This document shows, piece after piece, positions 1-6,583 of a DNA stretch of 9,343 nucleotides (position 1 is its first letter; each line of letters begins with the position of its first letter). The position numbers were made by a program, and so were the translations under genes. Source of the DNA: Selenomonadaceae bacterium UBA3796 (GTDB taxonomy: Bacteria > Bacillota > Negativicutes > Selenomonadales > Selenomonadaceae); assembly GCA_002369175.1 (NCBI GenBank), contig DFES01000009.1:1-9343 (forward strand), written 5' to 3'. The notes under the pieces are model-generated. The model was given only the letters and a program-made list of their open reading frames with translations, was not told the origin of the DNA and did not search any database.

Positions 1-1122
1 GGGGCTGTCATTGCCATGGTTTCTGTGGGAATGGGGGTGCGGAGCAATGTGCAGACCTCCATCGCCAGTCTCGGCAGCAATATGCTCATTGTTTCTCCCG
101 GCTCATCGAGCAGGGGCGGCCCCCGCAGCGCAGCCGGCTCCATGACAACGCTCAAGTATGAGGATGCGGCTGCCATCAAGGATAAAATCAAAAACATTGA
201 CTATGTTTCGCCTACGGTTTCTTCTTCGTATCAGGTGGTCAACGGCAATCAGAACTGGAGGGCAACCGTTTACGGTGTGACGCCGGACTTCATGTCGATC
301 CGCTCCCTTGAGGTGTCTACAGGTTCCTTTATCGCCAAGGATTCCCTGGACAAACGCCAGAGAGTGGCGGTTCTCGGCAGCACGGTGGTGGAAAATCTCT
401 TCGGCACGGAGAATCCGGTGGGAAGAAATATCCGCATCAACAATCAGCCCTTCAAGGTTATTGGTGTCCTGCAGAGCAAAGGACAGTCCTCCATGGGACA
501 GGATCAGGACGATGTGGTCTACATTCCTTTGACGACGGCACAGGAGAGAATGCAGGGCATTACGTATGTGCAATCCATCAATGTGCAGGTCTCAGATCCG
601 GTGAAAATGGATCAGGTCCAGCAGGAGATCGAGAACCTGCTTCGTCAGCGGCACCATATTGCCAAGGGGAAGGAAGACGATTTCAACGTCCGCAATCTCA
701 CAAGTCTCATGGAGACCATGACGCAGACAACGACGATGATTACGATCCTCCTTGGGAGCATTGCGGGAATTTCTCTGGTGGTTGGCGGCATTGGCATCAT
801 GAATATCATGATGGTTTCGGTAACGGAGCGCACGAGAGAGATCGGCATTCGAAAGGCTCTGGGAGCGACGTTCTTCAACATCATGACGCAGTTTCTCATT
901 GAGTCTGTGGTCATTGGAGTCATTGGAGGCTTCATCGGTATTGTCCTCGGTTGCGGCATTTCCCAGGTCGTTGCGAAATTCGGCGGCTTTTCCACAGTCA
1001 TCACCATTTTGCCCATTCTTGTTTCCTTCGTGTTCTCCGTGGGAATCGGTCTTTTCTTTGGCATCTATCCGGCGAGAAAAGCGGCAAAGCTGGATCCCAT
1101 AGAGGCTCTCAGGTACGAGTAG
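1..1122 (+). CDS. MacB/FtsX-type ABC transporter permease, 5' end missing
   Basis: The reading frame is open from base 1 (GAVIAMVSVGMGVRSN), so the true start lies upstream; the ATG at 16 is internal. The 373 visible residues match the MacB permease layout. The end of the first membrane helix comes first, followed by a large extracytoplasmic MacB_PCD-like domain (about residues 20-235) and then an FtsX domain with three helices near 246-272, 294-324 and 334-358. The conserved cytoplasmic stretch ERTREIGIRKALGA follows the second helix, and the protein ends with the family-typical PARKAAKLDPIEALRYE. Members of this family work with a separate or fused ATPase and often a MacA-like adaptor to move peptides, macrolides or lipoproteins across the envelope, driving a periplasmic machine rather than forming a channel. 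No ATPase part is visible here; it would lie upstream. The substrate cannot be read from the sequence. The family call is secure; use of the symbol macB is not. Confidence 0.92.
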   Translation, partial: GAVIAMVSVGMGVRSNVQTSIASLGSNMLIVSPGSSSRGGPRSAAGSMTTLKYEDAAAIKDKIKNIDYVSPTVSSSYQVVNGNQNWRATVYGVTPDFMSIRSLEVSTGSFIAKDSLDKRQRVAVLGSTVVENLFGTENPVGRNIRINNQPFKVIGVLQSKGQSSMGQDQDDVVYIPLTTAQERMQGITYVQSINVQVSDPVKMDQVQQEIENLLRQRHHIAKGKEDDFNVRNLTSLMETMTQTTTMITILLGSIAGISLVVGGIGIMNIMMVSVTERTREIGIRKALGATFFNIMTQFLIESVVIGVIGGFIGIVLGCGISQVVAKFGGFSTVITILPILVSFVFSVGIGLFFGIYPARKAAKLDPIEALRYE

Positions 1123-1142
1123 AAGCGAGCTGACCTCGTCGA

Positions 1143-1191
1143 AACGCAATTGTTCCAGTTTTGCCTATGGCAAAACTGGAACAATTGCGTT
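1143..1191. repeat. Perfect 23-bp inverted repeat with 3-bp centre
   Basis: Bases 1143-1165 are the exact reverse complement of 1169-1191, with only TAT between them. The arms begin AACGCAATTG and end TTTTGCC. Each arm also contains the small palindrome CAATTG. The element lies between the end of the permease gene and the start of the binding-protein gene, and its last base is the first base of a TATAAT box. No T-tract follows it on either strand, so it is not a normal intrinsic terminator. As DNA it could be an operator, a cruciform-forming site or a dispersed palindromic repeat. In read-through RNA from the upstream permease it would make a very stable hairpin. Confidence 0.93.
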
Positions 1192-1196
1192 ATAAT
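1168..1196 (+). promoter_or_regulatory. Likely promoter of the binding-protein gene
   Basis: A perfect -10 box TATAAT lies at 1191-1196. The best -35 at 17-bp spacing is the weak TGGCAA at 1168-1173, inside the right arm of the palindrome. Transcription would begin near 1203, giving a short leader with the Shine-Dalgarno AAGGAGG at 1208-1214. A poor -35 box embedded in a palindrome would suit an activator- or repressor-controlled promoter, but that is inference. An alternative -10, TATACA at 1199-1204, is also possible. Confidence 0.5.
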
Positions 1197-1224
1197 AATA
1201 TACAGTGAAGGAGGAGATGTCTGG

Positions 1225-2037
1225 ATGAATTTGAAAAAGATGATGGTTATGGGCTTGGCGGCGGTTATGACGGCGGCATGTATCACTGGTTGCGGCAGTA
1301 CGGGGCAGCAGTCGGCGCCTCCCTCTTCTGCGAATGGCAAGACTATTGTTGTGGGATTGGATGACAACTATCCGCCGATGGGCTTCCGCGATGAGAAGAA
1401 TGAGATCGTGGGCTTTGATGTGGATCTTGCCAAAGAAGCCGCGAAACGCCTGGGACGTCCCGTGGAATTCAAGCCCATCGACTGGGCCAGCAAAGAGGCT
1501 GAGCTCAAGAGCGGGCGCGTGGATGTCCTCTGGAACGGCATGGATATTACCGAAAAGCGTAAGGAGAATATGCTCTTCTCCGCTCCGTACATGGATAACC
1601 GCCAAATCATTTTTGTGAAAAAGGGTAGGATGGATATCAAGGACGAGGCGACGCTTGCGGGCAAGGTTGTCGGAACCCAGAGCGGCGGTACGGCTGAGGA
1701 GTATATTGTCGGCAATGCCGATCTCAAGAACAGACTCAAGGATTTCAAGACGTATTCTGATTACATTTCTGCGTTCATGGATTTGGAGAATGATCGCTTG
1801 GATGCCATCGTGGCAGATGAAATCATGGGCCGGTACTACATGAGCAAACACAAGGACAAGCTGGAAGCCGTCGATGTGGCAGTGGGTCCCGTGAGCACCT
1901 TCGGCATTGGGTTCCGCAAGGATGATACGGCGCTGCGGGATGACGTACAAAAAGTTCTCAATGAGATGAAGAAGGATGGTACAACGGCAAAGGTATCGGA
2001 GAGCTGGTTCGGCAAGGATATCACGAAGAATGAATAG
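1225..2037 (+). CDS. Amino acid ABC transporter substrate-binding lipoprotein (SBP family 3)
   Basis: This is a 270-residue extracytoplasmic solute-binding protein that captures a polar amino acid and delivers it to an ABC importer. The ATG at 1225 is chosen because AAGGAGG lies 10 bases upstream and a lipoprotein signal peptide begins there; the frame is open further up to 1150, but only through the palindrome. The signal peptide MNLKKMMVMGLAAVMTAACITGC ends in a lipobox-like ITGC with Cys23 as the lipid anchor. The SBP_bac_3 fold then follows, with typical ligand-pocket segments: DDNYPPMGF, GMDITEKRKENM with Arg112 (expected to hold the substrate carboxylate), GTQSGGTAEE near 150-159, and LDAIVADE with Asp198 (expected to contact the alpha-amino group). 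The residues do not settle which amino acid is bound. The matching permease and ATPase are probably the genes at 3592 and 4217, beyond an intervening signalling gene. Confidence 0.9.
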   Translation: MNLKKMMVMGLAAVMTAACITGCGSTGQQSAPPSSANGKTIVVGLDDNYPPMGFRDEKNEIVGFDVDLAKEAAKRLGRPVEFKPIDWASKEAELKSGRVDVLWNGMDITEKRKENMLFSAPYMDNRQIIFVKKGRMDIKDEATLAGKVVGTQSGGTAEEYIVGNADLKNRLKDFKTYSDYISAFMDLENDRLDAIVADEIMGRYYMSKHKDKLEAVDVAVGPVSTFGIGFRKDDTALRDDVQKVLNEMKKDGTTAKVSESWFGKDITKNE

Positions 2038-2066
2038 ATGATGATGTAAGGAAACAAAGTCACATT

Positions 2067-2116
2067 CCCCTGTGCAGCAGATGATGCGAAGGTGTTTACT
2101 GCACAGGGGTTATTTT
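2067..2116 (+). terminator. Terminator-like hairpin after the binding-protein gene
   Basis: CCCCTGTGCAG at 2067-2077 pairs perfectly with CTGCACAGGGG at 2099-2109, followed by TTATTTT. The 11-bp GC-rich stem is strong. The 21-nt loop is larger than usual and the T-tract is interrupted, so termination may be partial. It would separate the binding-protein transcript from the signalling gene downstream. Confidence 0.6.
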
Positions 2117-2124
2117 GCTATATA
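2095..2124 (+). promoter_or_regulatory. Possible promoter of the REC-GGDEF gene
   Basis: TTTACT at 2095-2100 and TATATA at 2119-2124 are separated by 18 bp and resemble a sigma-70 type promoter. The -35 box overlaps the right arm of the preceding hairpin. This is a pattern match only, with no second line of support. Confidence 0.3.
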
Positions 2125-2168
2125 GGTCTCCTGATGAATTGTTGTCCTATGACTTGGGGGTGTGAAAG

Positions 2169-3464
2169 ATGAAGAAGATACTGATCGTGGATGACGAAGC
2201 AAGCATATTGACGGTAATGAGGCGCATACTTTCTAAGCAGTACGAGGTCGTATGTGCTTCCTCCGGCACTGAGGCACTGGAAATATTCGACAAGGAAATG
2301 CCTGATCTGGTGCTTTCGGATTTGCGCATGCCGGAAATGGACGGGTACGAACTGCGCCATTTCCTGCAGGAAAAAAGCGACGTTCCCTTCATCTTCATGA
2401 CGGCGGACGACAGCAATGAGAGCGAAAGCAAGGGCTTTGAGATCGGTGCGGCAGATTATATTCGGAAACCTGCCAATCCGGAGGTATTGCTGCGCCGTCT
2501 CGGCAATATTGTGCAGAATATCGACAGGATCCACGGACTGAAGGCGGCCGCATCTCTGGATCCCATGACGCAGATGCTCAACAAGAGTGCAGTCCAGCAG
2601 GAGATAGCGGCTCTTTGTCAAAATGTACCCGGCATCCTCATGATGATTGATTTGGACAGCTTCAAGCTTGTCAATGATATCTATGGCCATGACATGGGGG
2701 ATCGCATCCTCATACGCTTCGCGGAACTCATCAAAGGAATGATCCGCTCCACGGATGTGGCAGGGCGGCTGGGGGGCGATGAATTCCTTGTTTATCTGCA
2801 GCGTGTGGAGGATAAAAATGTCGTACGGGAGAAAATAGCGCATCTCAACGAACAGTTGCTCCGCTCCGCTGAGGAATACATGGGAGAAGATATGGGCATC
2901 CCCCTTGGTGTTTCTGTGGGGGCAGTGTTTGTCCCGGAAGAGGGAATGGATTTTTTCCTGCTATGTCAAAAGGCAGACAAAGCCCTTTACACAGTGAAAA
3001 ATCAGGGAAAGCATAATGTTGCGTTTTATGGAGCGGCACATTCGGCAAGGCAGAAGGAACTTCCGGGAAAGGATATTTTCGATATACGAAGGATTTTGGG
3101 GGAGAGGAGCCCGGAGCCTGGGGCATTCCTTCTGGACTTTGAGAAATTCCAGAGCATTTACCGGTATATTTTGCGAATGGGAGGGAGATATCCCGGCCAC
3201 ACGCAGCTCCTGCATTTCATCCTGGAACAGGACTCGCAGCAGGAAGCGGCGGAAGCGTTTCTTGAAATGCTCCTTCACATCTTGCGCCGCAGTGATTGCG
3301 TGATGCAGAATGGCAGGCTCCAGTTCCTTGTGCTTCTCACAAATGCAGGACGGGAAGAGGGAGAGTGGGTACGGGACCGCATTTATGCGAAATGGGCGGA
3401 ACATCCTCTGGCGCAGCACTGCAGCGTCATCTGTGACATGGAGCCCTTAACAGAGAATGGATAG
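2169..3464 (+). CDS. Response regulator diguanylate cyclase: REC-GGDEF plus degenerate GGDEF-like domain
   Basis: The 431-residue cytoplasmic protein probably makes cyclic di-GMP from two GTP when phosphorylated by a sensor kinase. The receiver domain (about 1-120) has the acidic pair Asp8/Asp9, phospho-acceptor Asp51 (in LVLSDLRMPEMDG), switch Thr78 and Lys100-Pro101. The GGDEF domain (about 125-287) begins with the D-x-x-T-type motif LDPMTQMLNK, has the metal-binding IDLDSFK (161-166) and NDIYGHDMGD, and has an intact GGDEF at 202-206. RSTD at 193-196 lies five residues before it and fits the inhibitory I-site. Residues about 315-425 look like a second, decayed GGDEF fold: FLLDFEKF, a helical stretch, RRSD at 373-376, then GRLQF at 382-386 where GGDEF should be. 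The ATG at 2169 is preceded by GGGGGTG. No cognate kinase is in the window. The gene sits between parts of an amino acid importer, with a terminator-like hairpin on each side. Confidence 0.92.
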   Translation: MKKILIVDDEASILTVMRRILSKQYEVVCASSGTEALEIFDKEMPDLVLSDLRMPEMDGYELRHFLQEKSDVPFIFMTADDSNESESKGFEIGAADYIRKPANPEVLLRRLGNIVQNIDRIHGLKAAASLDPMTQMLNKSAVQQEIAALCQNVPGILMMIDLDSFKLVNDIYGHDMGDRILIRFAELIKGMIRSTDVAGRLGGDEFLVYLQRVEDKNVVREKIAHLNEQLLRSAEEYMGEDMGIPLGVSVGAVFVPEEGMDFFLLCQKADKALYTVKNQGKHNVAFYGAAHSARQKELPGKDIFDIRRILGERSPEPGAFLLDFEKFQSIYRYILRMGGRYPGHTQLLHFILEQDSQQEAAEAFLEMLLHILRRSDCVMQNGRLQFLVLLTNAGREEGEWVRDRIYAKWAEHPLAQHCSVICDMEPLTENG

Positions 3465-3473
3465 GGAAAAGAG

Positions 3474-3504
3474 AAGGGATAGGGAAAATCCCCTTTGCTT
3501 TTTT
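3474..3504 (+). terminator. Intrinsic terminator after the REC-GGDEF gene
   Basis: AAGGGAT at 3474-3480 can pair with ATCCCCTT at 3488-3495, with one bulged C, and a run of six T follows at 3499-3504. A smaller nested pairing, AGGGA with TCCC, is also possible. It begins ten bases after the stop codon, which suits a terminator. Confidence 0.55.
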
Positions 3505-3527
3505 CTTTCCTTCGTGTACAATATATC

Positions 3528-3556
3528 TTGGTCGTGTTATTGCTTTAGCATATTAA
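3528..3556 (+). promoter_or_regulatory. Possible promoter of the permease-ATPase pair
   Basis: TTGGTC at 3528-3533 and TATTAA at 3551-3556 have 17-bp spacing. TACAAT at 3517-3522 is a competing -10 box, with TTGCTT at 3495-3500 as its -35. A promoter is expected here because a terminator precedes and a new gene pair follows, but the boxes are imperfect. A small 5-bp hairpin (AGGGG at 3564-3568 with CCCCT at 3573-3577) lies just before the GAGGAG ribosome binding site at 3578-3583. Confidence 0.35.
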
Positions 3557-3591
3557 ATTGTTAAGGGGTTCACCCCTGAGGAGTTCATTCT

Positions 3592-4236
3592 ATGGAAAAT
3601 CTGGTTCATACAGTTGTACTGATGCTGGAAGGCACGAGGGTAACCTTGGAGATCTTTTTCATTACGTTGCTATTGGCCTTGCCGATCGGTCTCTTGGCAT
3701 CCTTGGGACGCCTGTCGAAGTTTCGGCCGCTGAGTCTGTTCATGGAGTTTTACATTTGGATCATGCGTGGTACGCCTCTCATGCTGCAACTGTTGTTTGT
3801 CTATTTTGCTCTGCCGATGATAGGTGTGATGCTTCCGGATATTGCGGCGGCTCTCCTGGCGTTTACTCTCAATTATGCGGCTTATTTCGCAGAGATTTTC
3901 CGTTCGGGAATCCAGTCCATTCCCAAGGGACAGTATGAAGCAGCAAAGACCTTAGGAATGACGTATCCGATGACCATGCGCCGCATCATTCTTCCACAGG
4001 TCATCCGCATTGTTCTGCCTCCGGTGAGCAATGAGACCATCAATCTGGTGAAGGACACCTCGCTTATCTACATTCTGGCGATGAATGACCTTTTGCGGGT
4101 GGCGCGCACCATTGTACAGAGGGAATTCGATATGACGCCCTTCGTGGTGGCGGCTGTGTTCTACCTCGCCATGACATTCGTGCTCACATGGCTGTTCAAG
4201 AAGCTGGAGGCTTATTATGGAAAATATGAAACCTGA
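3592..4236 (+). CDS. Polar amino acid ABC transporter permease (HisM/GlnP family)
   Basis: This 214-residue inner-membrane protein is the usual length for the channel-forming subunit of an amino acid importer. It has several hydrophobic helices: about 8-36, 48-78, 83-105, an amphipathic break, then about 135-160 and 183-203. It also carries the family signature RGTPLMLQL near 59-67. The cytoplasmic EAA loop, EAAKTLG at 116-122 followed by RRIILPQ, is the site that docks on the ATPase. The start at 3592 is supported by GAGGAG eight bases upstream. Its 3' end overlaps the ATPase gene by 20 bases, which indicates translational coupling. It probably acts as a homodimer, because only one permease gene is present. 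The binding protein at 1225 is the likely partner, although a signalling gene separates them. Confidence 0.93.
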   Translation: MENLVHTVVLMLEGTRVTLEIFFITLLLALPIGLLASLGRLSKFRPLSLFMEFYIWIMRGTPLMLQLLFVYFALPMIGVMLPDIAAALLAFTLNYAAYFAEIFRSGIQSIPKGQYEAAKTLGMTYPMTMRRIILPQVIRIVLPPVSNETINLVKDTSLIYILAMNDLLRVARTIVQREFDMTPFVVAAVFYLAMTFVLTWLFKKLEAYYGKYET

Positions 4237-4984
4237 TTCCAAGGTTATGCTGCGCATGACGAATATTCGCAAATCCTTCACGGGTTGCGAGGTTTTAAAG
4301 GGCATTGACATAGAGGTCAAAAAAGGAGAGCTTCTCGCCATCATAGGCCCCTCCGGTTCGGGCAAGAGCACACTTCTCAGGTGCATCAATATGCTGGAAA
4401 CCATTGATGACGGCTCCATTGCCATTGAGGGGGAGTACTTGGCGAAGGAAGGGGCGTATGTATCGGGGGATAAGGCACGGAAGCTTTTGGGTCGCACGGG
4501 CATGGTATTTCAACAGTTCAATCTCTTTCCCCACATGACGGTGATGGAGAATCTTCTGGAAGCGCCCATGCAGGTAAAGGAAATGAAGCGGGAGGAGGTT
4601 CTGCCTCTGGCGAAAGAACTTCTGTCGAAGGTGGGGCTTTCGGATCGGGAGAATTATTATCCTTCCCAACTCTCCGGAGGGCAGCAGCAACGTGTGGCCA
4701 TTGCTCGTGCTTTGGCCATGAAACCGGACATCATGCTCTTTGATGAGCCGACTTCGGCATTGGATCCGGAACTTACCGGAGAGGTTCTGAAGACCATGCG
4801 GGAACTGGCCGCAGAGCGCATGACCATGGTGGTGGTGACGCATGAGATGGCCTTTGCAAGGGAGGCTGCCAGCAAGGTGATTTTCATGGCAGACGGAAAC
4901 ATCGTTGAGCAGGGATCTCCAAACGAGTTTTTTGACCACCCTAAGGAAGAGCGGACAAAAGCATTTCTTCGCAATATGCTGTAA
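4217..4984 (+). CDS. Polar amino acid ABC transporter ATP-binding protein (GlnQ/HisP family)
   Basis: This 255-residue cytoplasmic ATPase powers amino acid import. All nucleotide-binding motifs are present and intact: Walker [10 protein letters not shown] at 44-52, the Q-loop in [10 protein letters not shown] (Gln99/Gln100), the signature LSGGQQQR at 152-159, Walker B IMLFDEP with Asp176 and Glu177, the D-loop SALD at 180-183, and the H-loop His209. The insertion between Walker A and the Q-loop (about 74-92) is common in this subfamily. The ATG at 4217 lies inside the permease gene and has GGAGG at 4206-4210, a 6-base spacing; a second ATG at 4226 is less well placed. The gene ends the importer unit and is followed by a strong intrinsic terminator. 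Confidence 0.95.
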   Translation: MENMKPDSKVMLRMTNIRKSFTGCEVLKGIDIEVKKGELLAIIGPSGSGKSTLLRCINMLETIDDGSIAIEGEYLAKEGAYVSGDKARKLLGRTGMVFQQFNLFPHMTVMENLLEAPMQVKEMKREEVLPLAKELLSKVGLSDRENYYPSQLSGGQQQRVAIARALAMKPDIMLFDEPTSALDPELTGEVLKTMRELAAERMTMVVVTHEMAFAREAASKVIFMADGNIVEQGSPNEFFDHPKEERTKAFLRNML

Positions 4985-5021
4985 AAAGAGTTTCATTAGA
5001 GTGAACGTACCCTAGATTAAA

Positions 5022-5057
5022 AATACCTTGGAAATACGCCAAGGTATTGATTTTTTT
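5022..5057 (+). terminator. Strong intrinsic terminator of the importer genes
   Basis: AATACCTTGG at 5022-5031 and CCAAGGTATT at 5039-5048 form a perfect 10-bp stem with a 7-nt loop. Seven T follow at 5051-5057 after GA. This is a textbook rho-independent terminator 37 bases after the ATPase stop codon. Confidence 0.9.
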
Positions 5058-5075
5058 GCAGGAAAAAGGGATAAT
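5047..5075 (+). promoter_or_regulatory. Likely promoter of the amidase gene
   Basis: TTGATT at 5047-5052 and GATAAT at 5070-5075 match 4 of 6 and 5 of 6 consensus positions at the ideal 17-bp spacing. Transcription would begin near 5082, about 30 bases before the start codon at 5113. The -35 box shares bases with the stem end and T-tract of the preceding terminator, so one unit ends exactly where the next begins. Confidence 0.6.
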
Positions 5076-5112
5076 AAACCGTGTGTATTGTCGAAGAGCG
5101 GGGAGGTTTCGG

Positions 5113-6396
5113 ATGCGATATATTCTCTTGACGGTAATGACCGTTTTCATATATGTGCTGGTGTCGTGCCCGACTGCCATGGCAGCGGAAGCCGGTGACG
5201 GTCTCGAAGATATGACGGAAGTTCTCGATGTGAGGGTCAGCGACGGCGAGGAGCGGTTGCGGATTGTGGTGGATACGAGCCGATCGGTGGAAATCAAGAA
5301 AATGGTACTCTCAAATCCGGATCGCGTTGTCGTGGATATAAAGAATGCATGGGTGTCCCCAAAGGCGAAGCGGGATGGTCCTCTGAAGGGAAACTATGCT
5401 TCCAAGCTTCGTGTAGCACAGTTTGACAAGAGCACGGTACGGGTTGTGGTGGAACTGGCCGGGAGCGGTGGGAAGTACAATATCTTCACCATGGAAGGGG
5501 GAGATCCGCCGGGCAGGGTTGTGCTTGATTTTGGCGATGGAGAGCGCGGTTCGGAAAAAGCGGCAGACCCTAAGGTGACGGTTGAAGAAACGGATCCTGT
5601 GCTGAAGGAGGCCTCTGGCAACCGTCCATCTCCTGACAAGACGGAAAAGGTGGATGAGCGCAAGGACAAGCACGAGGACAAGGATAAACACAAGGATAAG
5701 GATAAGCAGAAGGATAAGAAAAAGGATAAGGACAAAGATAAGGATAAGAAAGGCCAAAAGGAAGAAAGCGAGAACAAGTCGGGGAAAACTACAGATCAGG
5801 AAATCTCTGATATCACCGCGCTTAAGGGAAGGTCCATCACAATCGATCCGGGGCATGGCGGCAGCGATTCCGGAGCAATCGGGCCTACGGGCGTTATGGA
5901 GAAAAATCTGACACTTCGCATTTCCCTGGAATTGGAAAAACTGCTGAAGGCTGAGGGCGCTACGGTTTATATGACGCGTACCAAGGATACGGAGGTATCA
6001 CCAAAGAAGGCTTACGCTACGGATGTTGAGGAACTCCAAGCCCGTTGCGATATTGCAAACAAGCACAAGGCCGATATTTTCGTTTCCATACACATGGATT
6101 CCTTTACGAATCGGACGGCAAAGGGAACTACGGGCTATTATTACGCAAGGGGATCCGCCCAGTCACGGGAACTGGCGGATAAGATCCGCGCCAATCTCGT
6201 GGATCAGCTCGGCACCCAGAGCAGAGGCACCCAAACCTGCAACTTTTATGTGGTGCGTCACACGGACATGCCGGCGACACTGATTGAAGTGGCATTTGTC
6301 TCCAATCCCGAAGAGGAGAAGCTGCTGGATTCCAAGGAGGGAGTCAAGAAAGCGGCTATGGCGATTGCCGACGGCATTGCGGATTATTTTGGATAA
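5113..6396 (+). CDS. N-acetylmuramoyl-L-alanine amidase, AMIN plus Amidase_3, with Lys/Asp-rich linker
   Basis: This 427-residue exported zinc enzyme is predicted to cut the bond between N-acetylmuramic acid and L-alanine in peptidoglycan, a step in cell separation and wall turnover. The ATG at 5113 is chosen because a GGGGAGG box lies just upstream and a signal peptide starts there; upstream in-frame codons lie in the terminator. The signal peptide ends with AMA before Ala25, although LVSC at 16-19 also resembles a lipobox. An AMIN domain (about 35-135), which binds envelope polymers, comes next. A highly charged Lys/Asp linker (about 175-226) follows, then the Amidase_3 domain (about 237-427). 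Zinc ligands are His248 (DPGHGG), Glu263 (GVMEKN) and His327 (SIHMDS); Glu392 in IEVAFVSNPEE is the likely catalytic acid. The gene appears to be transcribed alone, between two terminators. Family members are often controlled by an activator of the EnvC/NlpD type, and none is visible here. Confidence 0.93.
   Translation: MRYILLTVMTVFIYVLVSCPTAMAAEAGDGLEDMTEVLDVRVSDGEERLRIVVDTSRSVEIKKMVLSNPDRVVVDIKNAWVSPKAKRDGPLKGNYASKLRVAQFDKSTVRVVVELAGSGGKYNIFTMEGGDPPGRVVLDFGDGERGSEKAADPKVTVEETDPVLKEASGNRPSPDKTEKVDERKDKHEDKDKHKDKDKQKDKKKDKDKDKDKKGQKEESENKSGKTTDQEISDITALKGRSITIDPGHGGSDSGAIGPTGVMEKNLTLRISLELEKLLKAEGATVYMTRTKDTEVSPKKAYATDVEELQARCDIANKHKADIFVSIHMDSFTNRTAKGTTGYYYARGSAQSRELADKIRANLVDQLGTQSRGTQTCNFYVVRHTDMPATLIEVAFVSNPEEEKLLDSKEGVKKAAMAIADGIADYFG
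5638..5760 (+). repeat. Low-complexity AAGGATAAG-type repeat encoding the Lys/Asp linker
   Basis: The stretch is built from many imperfect copies of the hexamer AAGGAT or AAGGAC, read as alternating Lys-Asp codons with occasional His, Gln and Glu. It encodes part of the linker between the AMIN and catalytic domains of the amidase. Because most units are multiples of three bases, gain or loss of copies would keep the frame. The length may therefore vary between strains. Confidence 0.85.
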
Positions 6397-6408
6397 CGAT
6401 ATGTTACG

Positions 6409-6444
6409 AAAGAGGCACGCAGCTATTTAGGTGCGTGCCTCTTT
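6409..6444 (+). terminator. Terminator-like hairpin after the amidase gene
   Basis: AAAGAGGCACGC at 6409-6420 pairs perfectly with GCGTGCCTCTTT at 6433-6444, with a 12-nt loop. The stem is strong and starts 13 bases after the stop codon. The T-tract is short (TTTGTTG), so it may act partly as a transcript-end stabiliser. Confidence 0.75.
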
Positions 6445-6583
6445 GTTGCATAGTTTGCCGGGATGGTGCCGGAGGAACTGCTATTGACGGAACCTTCTCA
6501 AAACATGAAGCGGCAGGAAAAATCGTATGAGCAGCGAATGTATTCAAGGAAGGAATACGAGCTTTGACATAGGAGTATGGGAC

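Noticed and set aside
1143..1191. Palindrome as an intrinsic terminator of the upstream permease gene
   Set aside because: Neither strand shows a T-tract after the stem, and the + strand exit is directly a TATAAT box. Incidental slowing of transcription remains possible.
1150..1224. Upstream extension of the binding-protein reading frame to an ATG at 1150
   Set aside because: It would begin inside the palindrome, has no ribosome binding site, and would place the lipoprotein signal peptide internally. The ATG at 1225 has AAGGAGG and a proper signal sequence.
1165..1950. Long minus-strand ORF opposite the binding-protein gene
   Set aside because: Its composition is atypical, it has no recognisable motif, and it lies wholly within a well-supported gene on the other strand.
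2038..2168. Riboswitch (c-di-GMP type) in the leader of the REC-GGDEF gene
   Set aside because: Only the terminator-like hairpin is visible; I see no conserved GEMM core or paired two-stem layout.
3592..4230. Identical first nine bases, ATGGAAAAT, at the permease and ATPase starts as a sign of duplication
   Set aside because: Similarity stops after the first few codons and the proteins are unrelated; it is a chance match.
5047..5112. Amidase start at 5047
   Set aside because: The extension runs through the terminator stem end, T-tract and promoter, and would put 22 residues in front of a clear signal peptide.
5311..5856. Long minus-strand ORF with very hydrophobic Leu/Ile/Phe/Val runs, like a membrane protein
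   Set aside because: It is the reverse complement of the Lys/Asp repeat and flanking amidase sequence; AAG and GAT codons read backwards give Leu, Ile and Phe codons. The forward amidase has all catalytic motifs, so this is a shadow.
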